Shown one piece after another: positions 56,895 through 64,000 of a DNA stretch of 64,000 bases; position 1 is the stretch's first letter, and the number at the start of each line of letters is the position of its first letter. The stretch is taken from contig CAMAVR010000008.1 of the NCBI GenBank assembly GCA_945861885.1, forward strand, positions 22,994-86,993. Direction: 5' to 3'. This DNA is from Nannocystis exedens. Lineage in GTDB: Bacteria > Myxococcota_A > Polyangia > Polyangiales > Polyangiaceae. The translations under genes and the position numbers were made by a program. Below the pieces are notes generated by a model. The model did no database searches and had not been told where the DNA came from. It worked only from the letters and a program-made list of their open reading frames with translations.

Positions 56895-57911
56895 ATGGCG
56901 AGTTTGCATGCCCCGATCACGGTCGTCAACAACGCGTTCATCCGCGGCGGCGAAGGTCCGCCAACAGCTCTCGTCATCGGTAATTTCGACGGAGTACATC
57001 GGGGACATCAAGCGGTGCTCCGTGCAGCGTCGCGCCGAGCTGCCGAGATGCAGCTTGAGCCGGCGCTACTGACATTCTCACCTCACCCGAGCGAAGTGCT
57101 CGGCCGCGGTGCGCCCCCGCTCTTGACCACCGTCACGCGCAGAAGCGAGCTCGTAGTTCCACTCGGCATTCGGCAGGTTTTTGTGCGCGATTTTGATATG
57201 GAATTCGCAGCGTGGTCGCCGGACCGTTTTGCACACGACTTGCTAGCCCAAGCGCTCCGCGCCGAGCTCGTCGTGGTGGGGACAAACTTCCGCTTTGCCG
57301 TCAACCGGTCGGGCGATTTCGCCGCGCTCAAACGCTTAGGCGACGCGCACGGCTTCGAAGTGCTCGAAGCGCCGCTTACCGGCGACAATGAAGGCCCGTT
57401 TTCAAGCACCAGAGTCCGCTCCGCGCTGTTCGGTGGCGATATCAACGAAGCGAACAGCGTGCTCGGCCATCGCCACTCAATCGACGGAGTCGTCGCGCAC
57501 GGCGCCAAACGCGGCCGACTCATCGGCTTCCCCACCGCCAATCTTGAGCAGATTGACGAACTGCTCCCCAGTGACGGCGTCTATGCCGTTCTCGTCGACG
57601 AGATTACCGATCGCGGCCCCGTCGCCATTGCACCGGGCGTCATGAACATCGGCGTTCGCCCCACAGTACCCACGCCGACCGGCGCGTCGTCAAAGGGCAC
57701 CGTTGAAGTGCACCTCCTCAATACCGATCGCGATTTGTACGGCGCGCGCTTGAGAGCTTATTTCGTCGCCCGCCTGCGCAATGAGCAGAAATTTCCGTCA
57801 CTCGATGCTCTGAAACAGGCAATCGCGCAAGATGCAGTGGCGGCGGCGCGGGCCACATCAAGCATCAATCCGATCGCCGGCGCTTTTGACGATCGATCGA
57901 CGCTAAAATAG
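56895..57911 (+). CDS. ribF: Bifunctional riboflavin kinase/FMN adenylyltransferase
   Basis: The enzyme makes FMN from riboflavin and then FAD. The 338-aa protein has the N-terminal nucleotidyltransferase domain (VIGNFDGVHRGHQAVL, LTFSPHPSEVLG, FVRDFD) and the C-terminal flavokinase domain (HGAKRGRLIGFPTANLE, VHLLNTDRDLYG). The start at 56895 removes a 20-residue extension to 56835 that lacks conservation and overlaps the upstream divergent gene. The TPR protein gene follows 11 bases later and may be cotranscribed. In many proteobacteria ribF is next to ileS and lspA, but not here. Confidence 0.95.
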   Translation: MASLHAPITVVNNAFIRGGEGPPTALVIGNFDGVHRGHQAVLRAASRRAAEMQLEPALLTFSPHPSEVLGRGAPPLLTTVTRRSELVVPLGIRQVFVRDFDMEFAAWSPDRFAHDLLAQALRAELVVVGTNFRFAVNRSGDFAALKRLGDAHGFEVLEAPLTGDNEGPFSSTRVRSALFGGDINEANSVLGHRHSIDGVVAHGAKRGRLIGFPTANLEQIDELLPSDGVYAVLVDEITDRGPVAIAPGVMNIGVRPTVPTPTGASSKGTVEVHLLNTDRDLYGARLRAYFVARLRNEQKFPSLDALKQAIAQDAVAAARATSSINPIAGAFDDRSTLK

Positions 57912-57922
57912 AGGGGGACGCG

Positions 57923-58456
57923 ATGGAGAACGAGGAGCGCGAACTGCAGCGAACCGGTGCACACGATGCAAGCGAGCCACCGGCGATCCCCCTTGTGTCG
58001 ATGACAATCGCAAAACTCTATGCAGCGCAAGGGCACGCAAAGCGAGCGATCGAAGTGCTACAGCAGGTCATCGCCAGCGACGCCGAGAACGCTCCGGCCC
58101 GCACGATGCTGATCGACTTACGCGCGCAAGAGATGAACGGCGAGGGGGCCGTCGCGATCGCGGGCAACGTTTGCGAAACAGTGATGAACGGCGACGGCTC
58201 GCTGCTCGTGCGCTGGGGCTGCACCGAAGAAGCGGTGAGGCGCATCGCGACCTACGGCGCCGAACTCGTGATTCGCGCCGTCGTCATATTGCCAACGTGG
58301 GACGGCCCGAAAGTCGACGTGCACGACACCCAAGTTAGCGCTGCGGCAGGCGAGATTACGCTCTCGCTTGCGCGATTCGGCGATCGCGCGATCGTGCGGG
58401 TCGCCGTCGGCATTCGCTATCTTGGCGAGTTTGCGGCGTTGGCTCACGCTGCGTAG
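57923..58456 (+). CDS. TPR and DUF4912-like domain protein
   Basis: The 177-aa protein has a TPR-like helix pair at residues ~25-70 (VSMTIAKLYAAQGHAKRAIE, then VLQQVIASDAENAPARTML). A small beta-rich C-terminal domain (LLVRWGCTEEAVRRI, AAGEITLSLARFGDRAIVRV, GIRYLGEFAALAHA) resembles DUF4912, a domain found beside or in RHO- or TPR-type proteins in Myxococcota and related phyla. I place the similarity by pattern only. The gene is 11 bases downstream of ribF on the same strand. The function is unknown; a protein-protein scaffold is a guess. Confidence 0.6.
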   Translation: MENEERELQRTGAHDASEPPAIPLVSMTIAKLYAAQGHAKRAIEVLQQVIASDAENAPARTMLIDLRAQEMNGEGAVAIAGNVCETVMNGDGSLLVRWGCTEEAVRRIATYGAELVIRAVVILPTWDGPKVDVHDTQVSAAAGEITLSLARFGDRAIVRVAVGIRYLGEFAALAHAA

Positions 58457-58523
58457 GGCGGGAGCTTGTCTCCCGCCGTAAAATGACGCGCTGGCGTGCG
58501 GCGGGGGACGAGCCCCCGCCCTA
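58454..58523. terminator. Bidirectional terminator-like inverted repeat
   Basis: Starting at the stop codon of the TPR protein, TAGGGCGGGAGCTTGTC and a first GGCGGGAG...CTCCCGCC stem are followed by GGCGGGGGACGAGCCCCCGCC. The two halves also pair with each other across 58478-58499. It lies between two convergent genes. No run of T follows. Confidence 0.6.
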
Positions 58524-58540
58524 CACATCGGTGTTTCCGC

Positions 58541-59344
58541 CTATTTTACGTTTAGTCCTAGTGAGATTTGGTCTTGCGACACGCCCTCTCGCGCTCGGCA
58601 GCGTAGCGTTGCGGTGTACATACCGGCTTCCGTTAGCGCGAAGGTGTTCTCGGCTACATCAAACGTAATCGGCGCAGCATCTTCGAAACCGTCTTTCAAT
58701 ATCGTCCATCGCGCACTCGCGCCCCCCTCGCCGGTGCAGCGACCTATCCACTTGATCGGTTGGCCGACGCGGTACATCTCTTTCGCGGTCGGCGATTCAA
58801 TCTGCGCTGAAAGAAGGCCTATTGAGGCTGCGAGAGTCGTCCAGTCCGGGTCGCTCAGAGGGCGCGTTCGAACGCTGAACGACATCGGCCTCGACACGTC
58901 GTCACCTTCGGCGCTGATGCAGTGCACTTCCGCTTCGTATGACCCTGCATCAACCGTCGACCAGGTTTGGACCCAGCGCTTCTGGGTGGTCGCTCGAGCC
59001 GGCATCGGTGACGGCCTTAGCGCCGCCAAAATCGTACTGTCGCTCTCGAGAACACTCTCGCGCGCCGCCGTTCCGTTCTTCTGCCGAGTCGTCCTAAAAA
59101 TCTCGAACTTCGGCGCCGCGGCCGCGGGACATGCCATACCAAAGCTGGCCGACTCGCCCGTCCACAGAACCCCTTGCGCGAGCGTAATGTGAGCGCTCCC
59201 CATTTCTTCCTGATTCAACTCGCCATCGACGGTCGACGCTACGTTTTGGAAGTCATCACGGGGGGCGCTAGAACAGCCTGCACCGTTCAAAAGAGCGACA
59301 GACACGACAGCAGCCAAAAGTGCACGAAATTTTATAGGACGCAT
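58541..59344 (-). CDS. Lipoprotein of unknown function
   Basis: The 267-aa protein has a lipobox ending LNGAGC. The mature part seems to be built of two or three immunoglobulin-like beta domains, each with a pair of Cys (FGMACPAAAAPKFE, YEAEVHCISAEGDD, WIGRCTGEGGASARWTI, ATLRCRAREG), and strand-turn-strand patterns such as AGMYTATLRC. The wording resembles Ig-fold surface proteins. No active site is seen. It is between the convergent TPR gene and the acyl-CoA dehydrogenase gene on the same strand. Confidence 0.65.
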   Translation of the reverse strand: MRPIKFRALLAAVVSVALLNGAGCSSAPRDDFQNVASTVDGELNQEEMGSAHITLAQGVLWTGESASFGMACPAAAAPKFEIFRTTRQKNGTAARESVLESDSTILAALRPSPMPARATTQKRWVQTWSTVDAGSYEAEVHCISAEGDDVSRPMSFSVRTRPLSDPDWTTLAASIGLLSAQIESPTAKEMYRVGQPIKWIGRCTGEGGASARWTILKDGFEDAAPITFDVAENTFALTEAGMYTATLRCRAREGVSQDQISLGLNVK

Positions 59345-59434
59345 AGCAAGCTCGGCTCCGATTCAGCGCAAAATTGCGCTATTGACGGCCCAGCGGTGTG
59401 ACACGGCCCCTCTCTTTGTCAACCGACCCTATCG

Positions 59435-61129
59435 CTAGAAAAAGAGATCGAGCGGGTAGCCGCCATCGGTATACGCTTTTGACGCAATCGCCTTGCGCAG
59501 CTCGTCATCGTTTTTGTCAAAAGCCTCGAGATTTGCCCGAATTCGGCGCTCGGCGGCCAACACCGCCGCGCGAGTCAAATCGAGCTCGCGCCTGACCCCT
59601 TCGGCCCCTCGCCGCTCGATCGCCGCATTGGTTCGTGAAATCATGCTCAGTATCGCGAGCAAATCGATGGCGATATCGGCAACGCGGCGCTGCGTGTACT
59701 GCATCTCCCCCATGGCGCGCCCGTGGCGACTGCGCACTTTTTCGACGCCGTGGCCAAACTCTTTCGTCAGCCCAGTCAGAGACGCCATCGCCGACTCGAG
59801 GCGACCATCGACGTGCGCCGACCCCTGCCCAAGCGCGCTCTTGGCACGTCGAACCGCACGCTCGCCGATCGCCTCAATCTCCTTTATCGGGTCGCGTAGG
59901 GCGTCGGCCAAGGATCGATGGGGGGCTGGCTCAGCGCTTCGCATACCGTTCATCGCGATAAACGCCCGGGTGAGCTCGTTTGTCCCATCAAGGACCATCA
60001 GCGCTCTGCTGTCGCGCAGATGGCGCTCGTAGCTGTACCCTCGCATGTAGCCGCTCCCACCGGCAATTTGAGCCAATTCAGCGGCGACGCGCAGCACCGT
60101 TTCCGACCCGACGACTTTGCAAATCGCGCTCTCGATTGCGCAGTCTCCGCCGGCGTCGACCCGCGCGATTGTCAGCATCAGCATGCTTTCAAAAGCGAAC
60201 GTGTCGGCCATCATCTGCGCGATTTTGTCTTTAATCATGCCGAATTCGCCGATGGCGCGCCCTTGCGCCGTCCGCGCCCCTGCGCGCTCAACCGCCAGTG
60301 CGATAAACGCTTTGCACATGCCGAGCGCGACACTCGAATTGACGAGCCGCCCGCGATGCGTGAGCTCCGTCGCCAACTTAAAGCCGCCGCCAATCGCACC
60401 GATGACGTTTGCCACCGGCACGCGCACGCGATCAAAATCGACGCGCGTCGTCGATGTGCCGCGGAGCCCCAACTTTCCGAGTTCGGGACCTTGGGTGATC
60501 CCCTCCCCTTTTTCGACGATGAACGCGGTGATTTTCGGTTTTACCCCCTCTATATCGACCGACGTGCGCGCGAAGACGATAAACAGGTCGGCGATGCCGC
60601 CGTTGGTGATCCACACCTTTGACCCTGAAATGACGTAGTCGCCGGTCGATGTCAGCTGCGCATGCGACCTGATCGCCGCCGGGTCGGCTCCGCCCCCCTC
60701 TTCGTTTAGAGCGAACGCCGCGATCGCCTCACCGGACGCCAACCGGGGTAAAAATAGGCTTTTTTGCTCGTCGGTCCCGTGCGCCACAATCGCGTCCATC
60801 GCCAGCGCGTGCGCCGAAATCGTAAATGCGACCGATGGGTCGAGCCTGCCGAGCTCCTGCATCACGCGCGCAAACGCCATCAGCGACATGTCGCCACCGC
60901 CGTAGAGGGAGGGGGCGACCAGCCCAAAAAGCCGCTCCTCCCGCATAAGCGCGAATACCGCGTCCGAAATTGCTTCGTCTCCGTCGATCTTCGCGGCGTC
61001 AACCCTTGTTGCGCAATTGCGGCGCAGCTGCTCGAGCTGCATTAGCAGAGCATCAGCGTCGTCTGATGCGAGGACTGGATAGGCAAAACCGGCCTGTTCG
61101 TCGATCGTTCCGCGAAAGAGTGAGTTCAT
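59435..61129 (-). CDS. Acyl-CoA dehydrogenase
   Basis: The 564-aa flavoenzyme has the family layout: helical N-terminal domain (LREERLFGLVAPSLYGGG-like), a beta domain with the signature FALNEEGGGADPAAIRS and KVWITNGGIADLFIVFA, and a helical C-terminal core with IAQIAGGSGYMRGYSYERHL. It oxidises an acyl-CoA at C2-C3 and passes electrons to ETF. The extra ~150-residue C-terminal part makes it like VLCAD/ACAD9. The catalytic base position reads VLDGTNELTRAF, Asp where most members have Glu, and the alternative base site reads Gly. This leaves activity uncertain. A GTG at 61147 is another start. It is divergent from folP. Confidence 0.9.
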   Translation of the reverse strand: MNSLFRGTIDEQAGFAYPVLASDDADALLMQLEQLRRNCATRVDAAKIDGDEAISDAVFALMREERLFGLVAPSLYGGGDMSLMAFARVMQELGRLDPSVAFTISAHALAMDAIVAHGTDEQKSLFLPRLASGEAIAAFALNEEGGGADPAAIRSHAQLTSTGDYVISGSKVWITNGGIADLFIVFARTSVDIEGVKPKITAFIVEKGEGITQGPELGKLGLRGTSTTRVDFDRVRVPVANVIGAIGGGFKLATELTHRGRLVNSSVALGMCKAFIALAVERAGARTAQGRAIGEFGMIKDKIAQMMADTFAFESMLMLTIARVDAGGDCAIESAICKVVGSETVLRVAAELAQIAGGSGYMRGYSYERHLRDSRALMVLDGTNELTRAFIAMNGMRSAEPAPHRSLADALRDPIKEIEAIGERAVRRAKSALGQGSAHVDGRLESAMASLTGLTKEFGHGVEKVRSRHGRAMGEMQYTQRRVADIAIDLLAILSMISRTNAAIERRGAEGVRRELDLTRAAVLAAERRIRANLEAFDKNDDELRKAIASKAYTDGGYPLDLFF

Positions 61130-61254
61130 GAGCGTCGATTCGTGCACATGAACGACTTTACATCAGTTGGCGAGTCATTCGAAAAAATGGCCGTGGCGAA
61201 CGCGCCATCGGGCGGCGCTTCGCGTCAGAATGATGATATGGTTGCCATCCCCCG

Positions 61255-62169
61255 ATGAGCGCGCACAACTCACTTTCTTGGCGGCGAGATACCTTCGGGC
61301 AAATGCTTGCCAAAGCGAAGGAAAAGCGCGGCGTTGCGCTAATGGGCGTGTGCAACGTAACGCCCGATTCATTCAGCGATGGTGGTCGCTACTTCGATTT
61401 CGGGGCGGCATGCGCCCACATCGATGAGATGATCGACGCCGGAGTCGATATTGTCGACATCGGCGGCGAGTCGACCCAACCGCGGTTGGCGCGCGTCGAA
61501 ACGCAAGAGCAGATCGCGCGCGTGCTCGATGTCGTGAGCTACGCCAGCGCAAAAATCGCCGTCAGCGTCGACTCGCACGATCCGCAAGTAGCAGCAGTCT
61601 GCCTCGATGCCGGCGCAATCGCGATCAACGACGTATCGTGCATGCGGAACGAAAAGCTCGCCGAATCGGTCGCCAGCAAAAGTGCCGCCATCATCATTTC
61701 GCACGCGCGCGAAAGCCAAGAAGTGATGCGGGGGTTTAGCGATTATCCTGCCGATGCATACACCGACATCGTCAGCGACGTCCTGGGCGACCTCCGCATT
61801 GCAGCCGAAAAAGCGGTGCAAGCGGGCGTTTCGCGCCAATCGATCGTGATCGACCCGGGGCTCGGCTTTTCAAAGAGCGCGAACCACAGTGGCGAGCTCG
61901 TGCGCCGCCTGTCACAATTGATAAAGGGCTTCGGGGGTGACGTAATGGTGGGCGCCAGCCGAAAATCATTTTTGCAGCTGATCGATCCAAAAGCGGCCCC
62001 GCGCGAGCGAGATGGCGCGTCGATAGCTGTCGCGATGATTGCGGCGCGCGCCGGCGTTTCAATGCTCCGAGTTCACGACGTGCGGGCGACGCGCCAAGCG
62101 ATCGACGCCGACCGTTTTTTTCAAGCGAACCCCGAGGCGTTTGAAGGCGAGAGGAGCTGTCATGCTTGA
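61255..62169 (+). CDS. folP: Dihydropteroate synthase
   Basis: The enzyme joins 6-hydroxymethyl-7,8-dihydropterin pyrophosphate with p-aminobenzoate in folate synthesis and is the sulfonamide target. The 304-aa TIM-barrel protein shows MGVCNVTPDSFSDGGRY, VDIGGESTQPR (R/Q variation in the usual STRP), a DPGLGFSKS loop and GASRKSFLQL. The ~30 N-terminal residues before the barrel are a little longer than usual. Its 3' end overlaps the cdaA start by 8 bases. The folP-cdaA-ybbR order is common in many bacteria, with glmM next; here glmM is not in view. Confidence 0.96.
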   Translation: MSAHNSLSWRRDTFGQMLAKAKEKRGVALMGVCNVTPDSFSDGGRYFDFGAACAHIDEMIDAGVDIVDIGGESTQPRLARVETQEQIARVLDVVSYASAKIAVSVDSHDPQVAAVCLDAGAIAINDVSCMRNEKLAESVASKSAAIIISHARESQEVMRGFSDYPADAYTDIVSDVLGDLRIAAEKAVQAGVSRQSIVIDPGLGFSKSANHSGELVRRLSQLIKGFGGDVMVGASRKSFLQLIDPKAAPRERDGASIAVAMIAARAGVSMLRVHDVRATRQAIDADRFFQANPEAFEGERSCHA

Positions 62170-63202
62170 CGGCTTTCTCCGCCTATTTTCGCCACGCCCG
62201 TGGTTCGAAGTCGCCATCGATACGTTCGATATTCTCGTTGTAACGTACATCGTCTACCGGGCGCTCCTCGCCATTCGGGGGACACGAGCCGTCCAAATGG
62301 CGGTGGGGCTCGCCGTGTTTTTCGTCATCTACGGGCTGTCAAAATACCTCGGGTTCGTCACGCTGTTTAATTTGCTGTCGGTCGCGCTGTCGTCGATCGT
62401 GCTCATCATTGTCGTCGTTTTTCAGAACGACATTCGGCGCGTTCTCACGCGTCTCGGCGCCGGAGCCGAGTTCGGGTCGGCGGGGCGCAAACAAGAGACA
62501 CGCGTCATCGACGAAGTGGTCGCCGCCGCAACCGAGCTTGCGCGGCACCGCATGGGCGCGCTCATCTGCTTCGAGCAAGAGGCGCAAATTGATGAGTTCG
62601 TCGCTTCGCCAGGGACGCAGATCGATTCAGAAGTTCGGCGCGAGCTGCTCGTCGGCATTTTTGTCCCCGAGAGCGTGAACCGATTGCACGATGGAGCGGT
62701 CGTCGTTCGCGATCTGCGCATCGCAAGCGCCGGCGTCTTTTTTCCGATGACCGACACAAAAGTTCTCGATAAATCGCTCGGTTCGCGCCACCGAGCCGCA
62801 ATCGGGATCACCGAAGAGACCGACGCGGTTGTCGTCATTGTGTCAGAAGAGCGCGGCGCGATCACTCTTTGTGTGAACGGCGAGCTGTCGCCAAATCTCG
62901 ACGGTGCGTCGCTGCGGTCGGCCCTGATCGAACTCGTCGGGCAGCGAACACGCGCAAAGCGAACATCATCGACGGTGCTTACATTCCCGCCCGCGTCGTT
63001 TCAAAGGTCGCCCCGCATTCCCGAAGATCGCCCTTCGTCCCCGCCAATGCCGCCAATGCCGGCCGCATCCGACCCATATCTCCGCATCGCTCCGGTAAAA
63101 CCTGCTCGCACGATGCCGCCTGCAAAGCCGATCGAAACGCCAATCGCAAGTTCGATCCCTCCTCCCACTGCCGGGAATCGCGACCCGGAGGACCGCTCAT
63201 GA
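62162..63202 (+). CDS. cdaA: Diadenylate cyclase CdaA with Pro-rich C-terminal tail
   Basis: The membrane enzyme makes cyclic di-AMP from two ATP. The 346-aa protein has three N-terminal transmembrane helices (FDILVVTYIVYRALLAI, MAVGLAVFFVIYGLS, LSSIVLIIVVVFQNDI) and a DAC domain with the DGA motif near residue 176 (RLHDGAVVV) and RHR near 209 (SRHRAAIG). The last ~70 residues are a Pro/Ser/Met-rich tail not present in typical CdaA. It overlaps folP by 8 bases and the next gene by 4 (ATGA), so the three are coupled. c-di-AMP controls K+ and osmolyte transport and cell-wall balance in other bacteria. Confidence 0.94.
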   Translation: MLDGFLRLFSPRPWFEVAIDTFDILVVTYIVYRALLAIRGTRAVQMAVGLAVFFVIYGLSKYLGFVTLFNLLSVALSSIVLIIVVVFQNDIRRVLTRLGAGAEFGSAGRKQETRVIDEVVAAATELARHRMGALICFEQEAQIDEFVASPGTQIDSEVRRELLVGIFVPESVNRLHDGAVVVRDLRIASAGVFFPMTDTKVLDKSLGSRHRAAIGITEETDAVVVIVSEERGAITLCVNGELSPNLDGASLRSALIELVGQRTRAKRTSSTVLTFPPASFQRSPRIPEDRPSSPPMPPMPAASDPYLRIAPVKPARTMPPAKPIETPIASSIPPPTAGNRDPEDRS

Positions 63203-63621
63203 CGCAAAGGCCGAGCTCGCGCTTTCGAAACGCCGCCGTTGAAAACTGGGGGCTCAAGCTCCTATCGTTTTGCATCGCGCTCGCGCTCTATTCGTTCGTG
63301 CACAGCGCGCCCGAGCTCCGCAAAACAATCACAACAGGCGCAGACATCAGGCGCAACGAAGTCGAGCGTCTCGTGCGCGATCGACCGGTGCTATTGACGG
63401 CGCCAAGCAAAGCGCGCGCCACGCCGCCAACAGTCGACGTGCGATTTATTTGCGATTCGGCTGTCGCGGGCGCTCTAAAATCGCTTCAAGACGAGCAAGT
63501 CGTCCCTCGAGCCGAAGTCCGATCGCCATCCCCCTCTGGCGCCGAACTGGTCACGGTTGATGTGTCGCTAAGCGGCTGCCGAGCGATGGTCAATCCGCCC
63601 GGCGTCGTCGTTCGCTGGTAA
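63199..63621 (+). CDS. YbbR-domain (CdaR-like) protein, single-domain form
   Basis: The 140-aa protein starts with a membrane anchor typical of the family (ENWGLKLLSFCIALALYSFV) and has one YbbR-like beta domain instead of the three or four of Gram-positive CdaR. Two Cys are present in the last 80 residues. CdaR-type proteins bind and regulate CdaA outside the membrane. The start overlaps the cdaA stop by 4 bases, so it is coupled. The order folP-cdaA-ybbR supports the call. It is not a full CdaR, so its regulatory role is inferred. Confidence 0.82.
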   Translation: MTQRPSSRFRNAAVENWGLKLLSFCIALALYSFVHSAPELRKTITTGADIRRNEVERLVRDRPVLLTAPSKARATPPTVDVRFICDSAVAGALKSLQDEQVVPRAEVRSPSPSGAELVTVDVSLSGCRAMVNPPGVVVRW

Positions 63622-63637
63622 ATTCGACCAGCAGCTA

Positions 63638-63670
63638 GTGCCCCATCAACCTGCGGTTGATGGGTAGCAC
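63638..63670 (+). terminator. Hairpin after the folP-cdaA-ybbR operon
   Basis: CCCATCAAC (63642-63650) pairs with GTTGATGGG (63656-63664) over a 5-base loop; the flanks GTGC and GCAC extend the pairing. No clear run of T follows. The rest of the gap to 63818 holds an alternating purine-pyrimidine tract and no gene. Confidence 0.5.
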
Positions 63671-63746
63671 AAAGTAAATTCAGGTGCTCGGCGCGCGAGG
63701 CCCGTAACCGTGCGACGTTATCGTTCACGTCTTCGTTCTCTCGTAG

Positions 63747-63773
63747 ACGTGCGCGTGCGCATGCGCATGCGCG
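63747..63773. repeat. Alternating purine-pyrimidine tract
   Basis: A 27-base run of strict purine-pyrimidine alternation, containing the perfect 16-base palindrome GCGCATGCGCATGCGC at 63757-63772. Such DNA can adopt the Z form or a cruciform. The units resemble those of the insertion in the flippase gene. Confidence 0.75.
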
Positions 63774-63818
63774 ATACGATTTGACGCAACATTTAGCTTC
63801 GACGGTCGATGTAATGGG

Positions 63819-64000
63819 ATGCAAACGGATCAACCGCATCTCGACCACGAAAATCTCGACGTCTACCGTTGTGCAATCGACTTTCTGCGAGTGGCCTTTG
63901 CGATCGTGGCTGCGCTGCCGCGCGGAGAAAGCGAATTGCGAAGCCAGCTGAAACGCGCGGCGATGTCGATGCCACTCAACATCGCGGAAGGGGCCGGTAA
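63819..64000 (+). CDS. Four-helix bundle protein (23S rRNA intervening-sequence family), start only
   Basis: The frame opens with the ATG at 63819 and runs off the window end after about 60 codons. It reads ENLDVYRCAIDFLRVAF, then SELRSQLKRAAMSMPLNIAE and GAG, the hallmark pattern of the ~120-aa four-helix-bundle family first found in intervening sequences of 23S rRNA genes and now seen in many bacteria without that context. Here it stands outside any rRNA gene. The function of the family is unknown, though it is suspected to bind nucleic acids. The preceding 200 bases hold a hairpin and an alternating tract. Confidence 0.85.
   Translation, partial: MQTDQPHLDHENLDVYRCAIDFLRVAFAIVAALPRGESELRSQLKRAAMSMPLNIAEGAG

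Overview
The window is a dense, GC-rich stretch of chromosome from a Gram-negative bacterium, most likely a myxobacterium or relative (Myxococcota, former Deltaproteobacteria). The best marker is a protein at 55971-56795 whose tail has the MYXO-CTERM layout: a GCGC motif, one hydrophobic segment and an arginine-rich end. Supporting signs are a Ser/Thr kinase with two kinase domains, many Cys-rich or repeat-bearing lipoproteins, an MVF/Wzx-type flippase, a type IV pilus minor-pilin/PilY1 operon, and folP-cdaA-ybbR gene order. I cannot place it more precisely. No rRNA, tRNA, CRISPR array, transposase or prophage is visible.

Layout. 1-3.2 kb: two tandem paralogous secreted Cys-rich proteins, the first cut by the window edge. 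3.2-11.5 kb (minus): isocitrate dehydrogenase, RND pump adaptor and transporter, GTP-type PEP carboxykinase, LysR regulator. 11.5-15.5 kb: alpha/beta hydrolase facing a translationally coupled MATE transporter and flippase pair. 15.5-17.3 kb: Pal-like lipoprotein and CpoB/YbgF. 17.2-22.4 kb (minus): dual-domain kinase, membrane-anchored cytochrome c, repeat lipoprotein and phosphoesterase lipoprotein, separated by large palindromic repeats. 22.7-28.9 kb: carB, a FliJ/YscO-like coiled-coil protein coupled to a lytic transglycosylase. 28.9-33.4 kb: radC, a large unknown lipoprotein and a Cys-rich lipoprotein. 33.7-40.9 kb: a five-gene minor-pilin operon ending in PilY1 with a von Willebrand A domain. 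41-45.7 kb (minus): a TRAP transporter of the TatT-containing kind. 45.9-49.6 kb: lipoprotein, sigma-70 factor, solute-binding lipoprotein. 49.6-50.1 kb: a repeat-filled gap. 50.1-53.1 kb (minus): hmgA and hppD for tyrosine breakdown. 53.3-58.5 kb: pyrG, holA, MYXO-CTERM protein, ribF and a TPR protein. 58.5-61.1 kb (minus): lipoprotein and acyl-CoA dehydrogenase. 61.3-64 kb: folP, cdaA (c-di-AMP synthesis), a ybbR-like gene and the start of a four-helix-bundle (23S rRNA intervening-sequence type) gene.

The genes are mostly housekeeping and envelope functions. The less ordinary content is at the DNA level. There are two families of long palindromic repeats at gene ends, one near-palindromic repeat inserted in frame inside the flippase gene, GC-rich hairpins in leaders, and tandem short-period repeats inside lipoproteins. 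Several proteins also have unusual architectures: a double kinase, an FTR1-type domain plus cytochrome c without the permease, an enlarged DctQ, a TPR plus DUF4912-like protein, and an acyl-CoA dehydrogenase with Asp where the catalytic Glu is expected.
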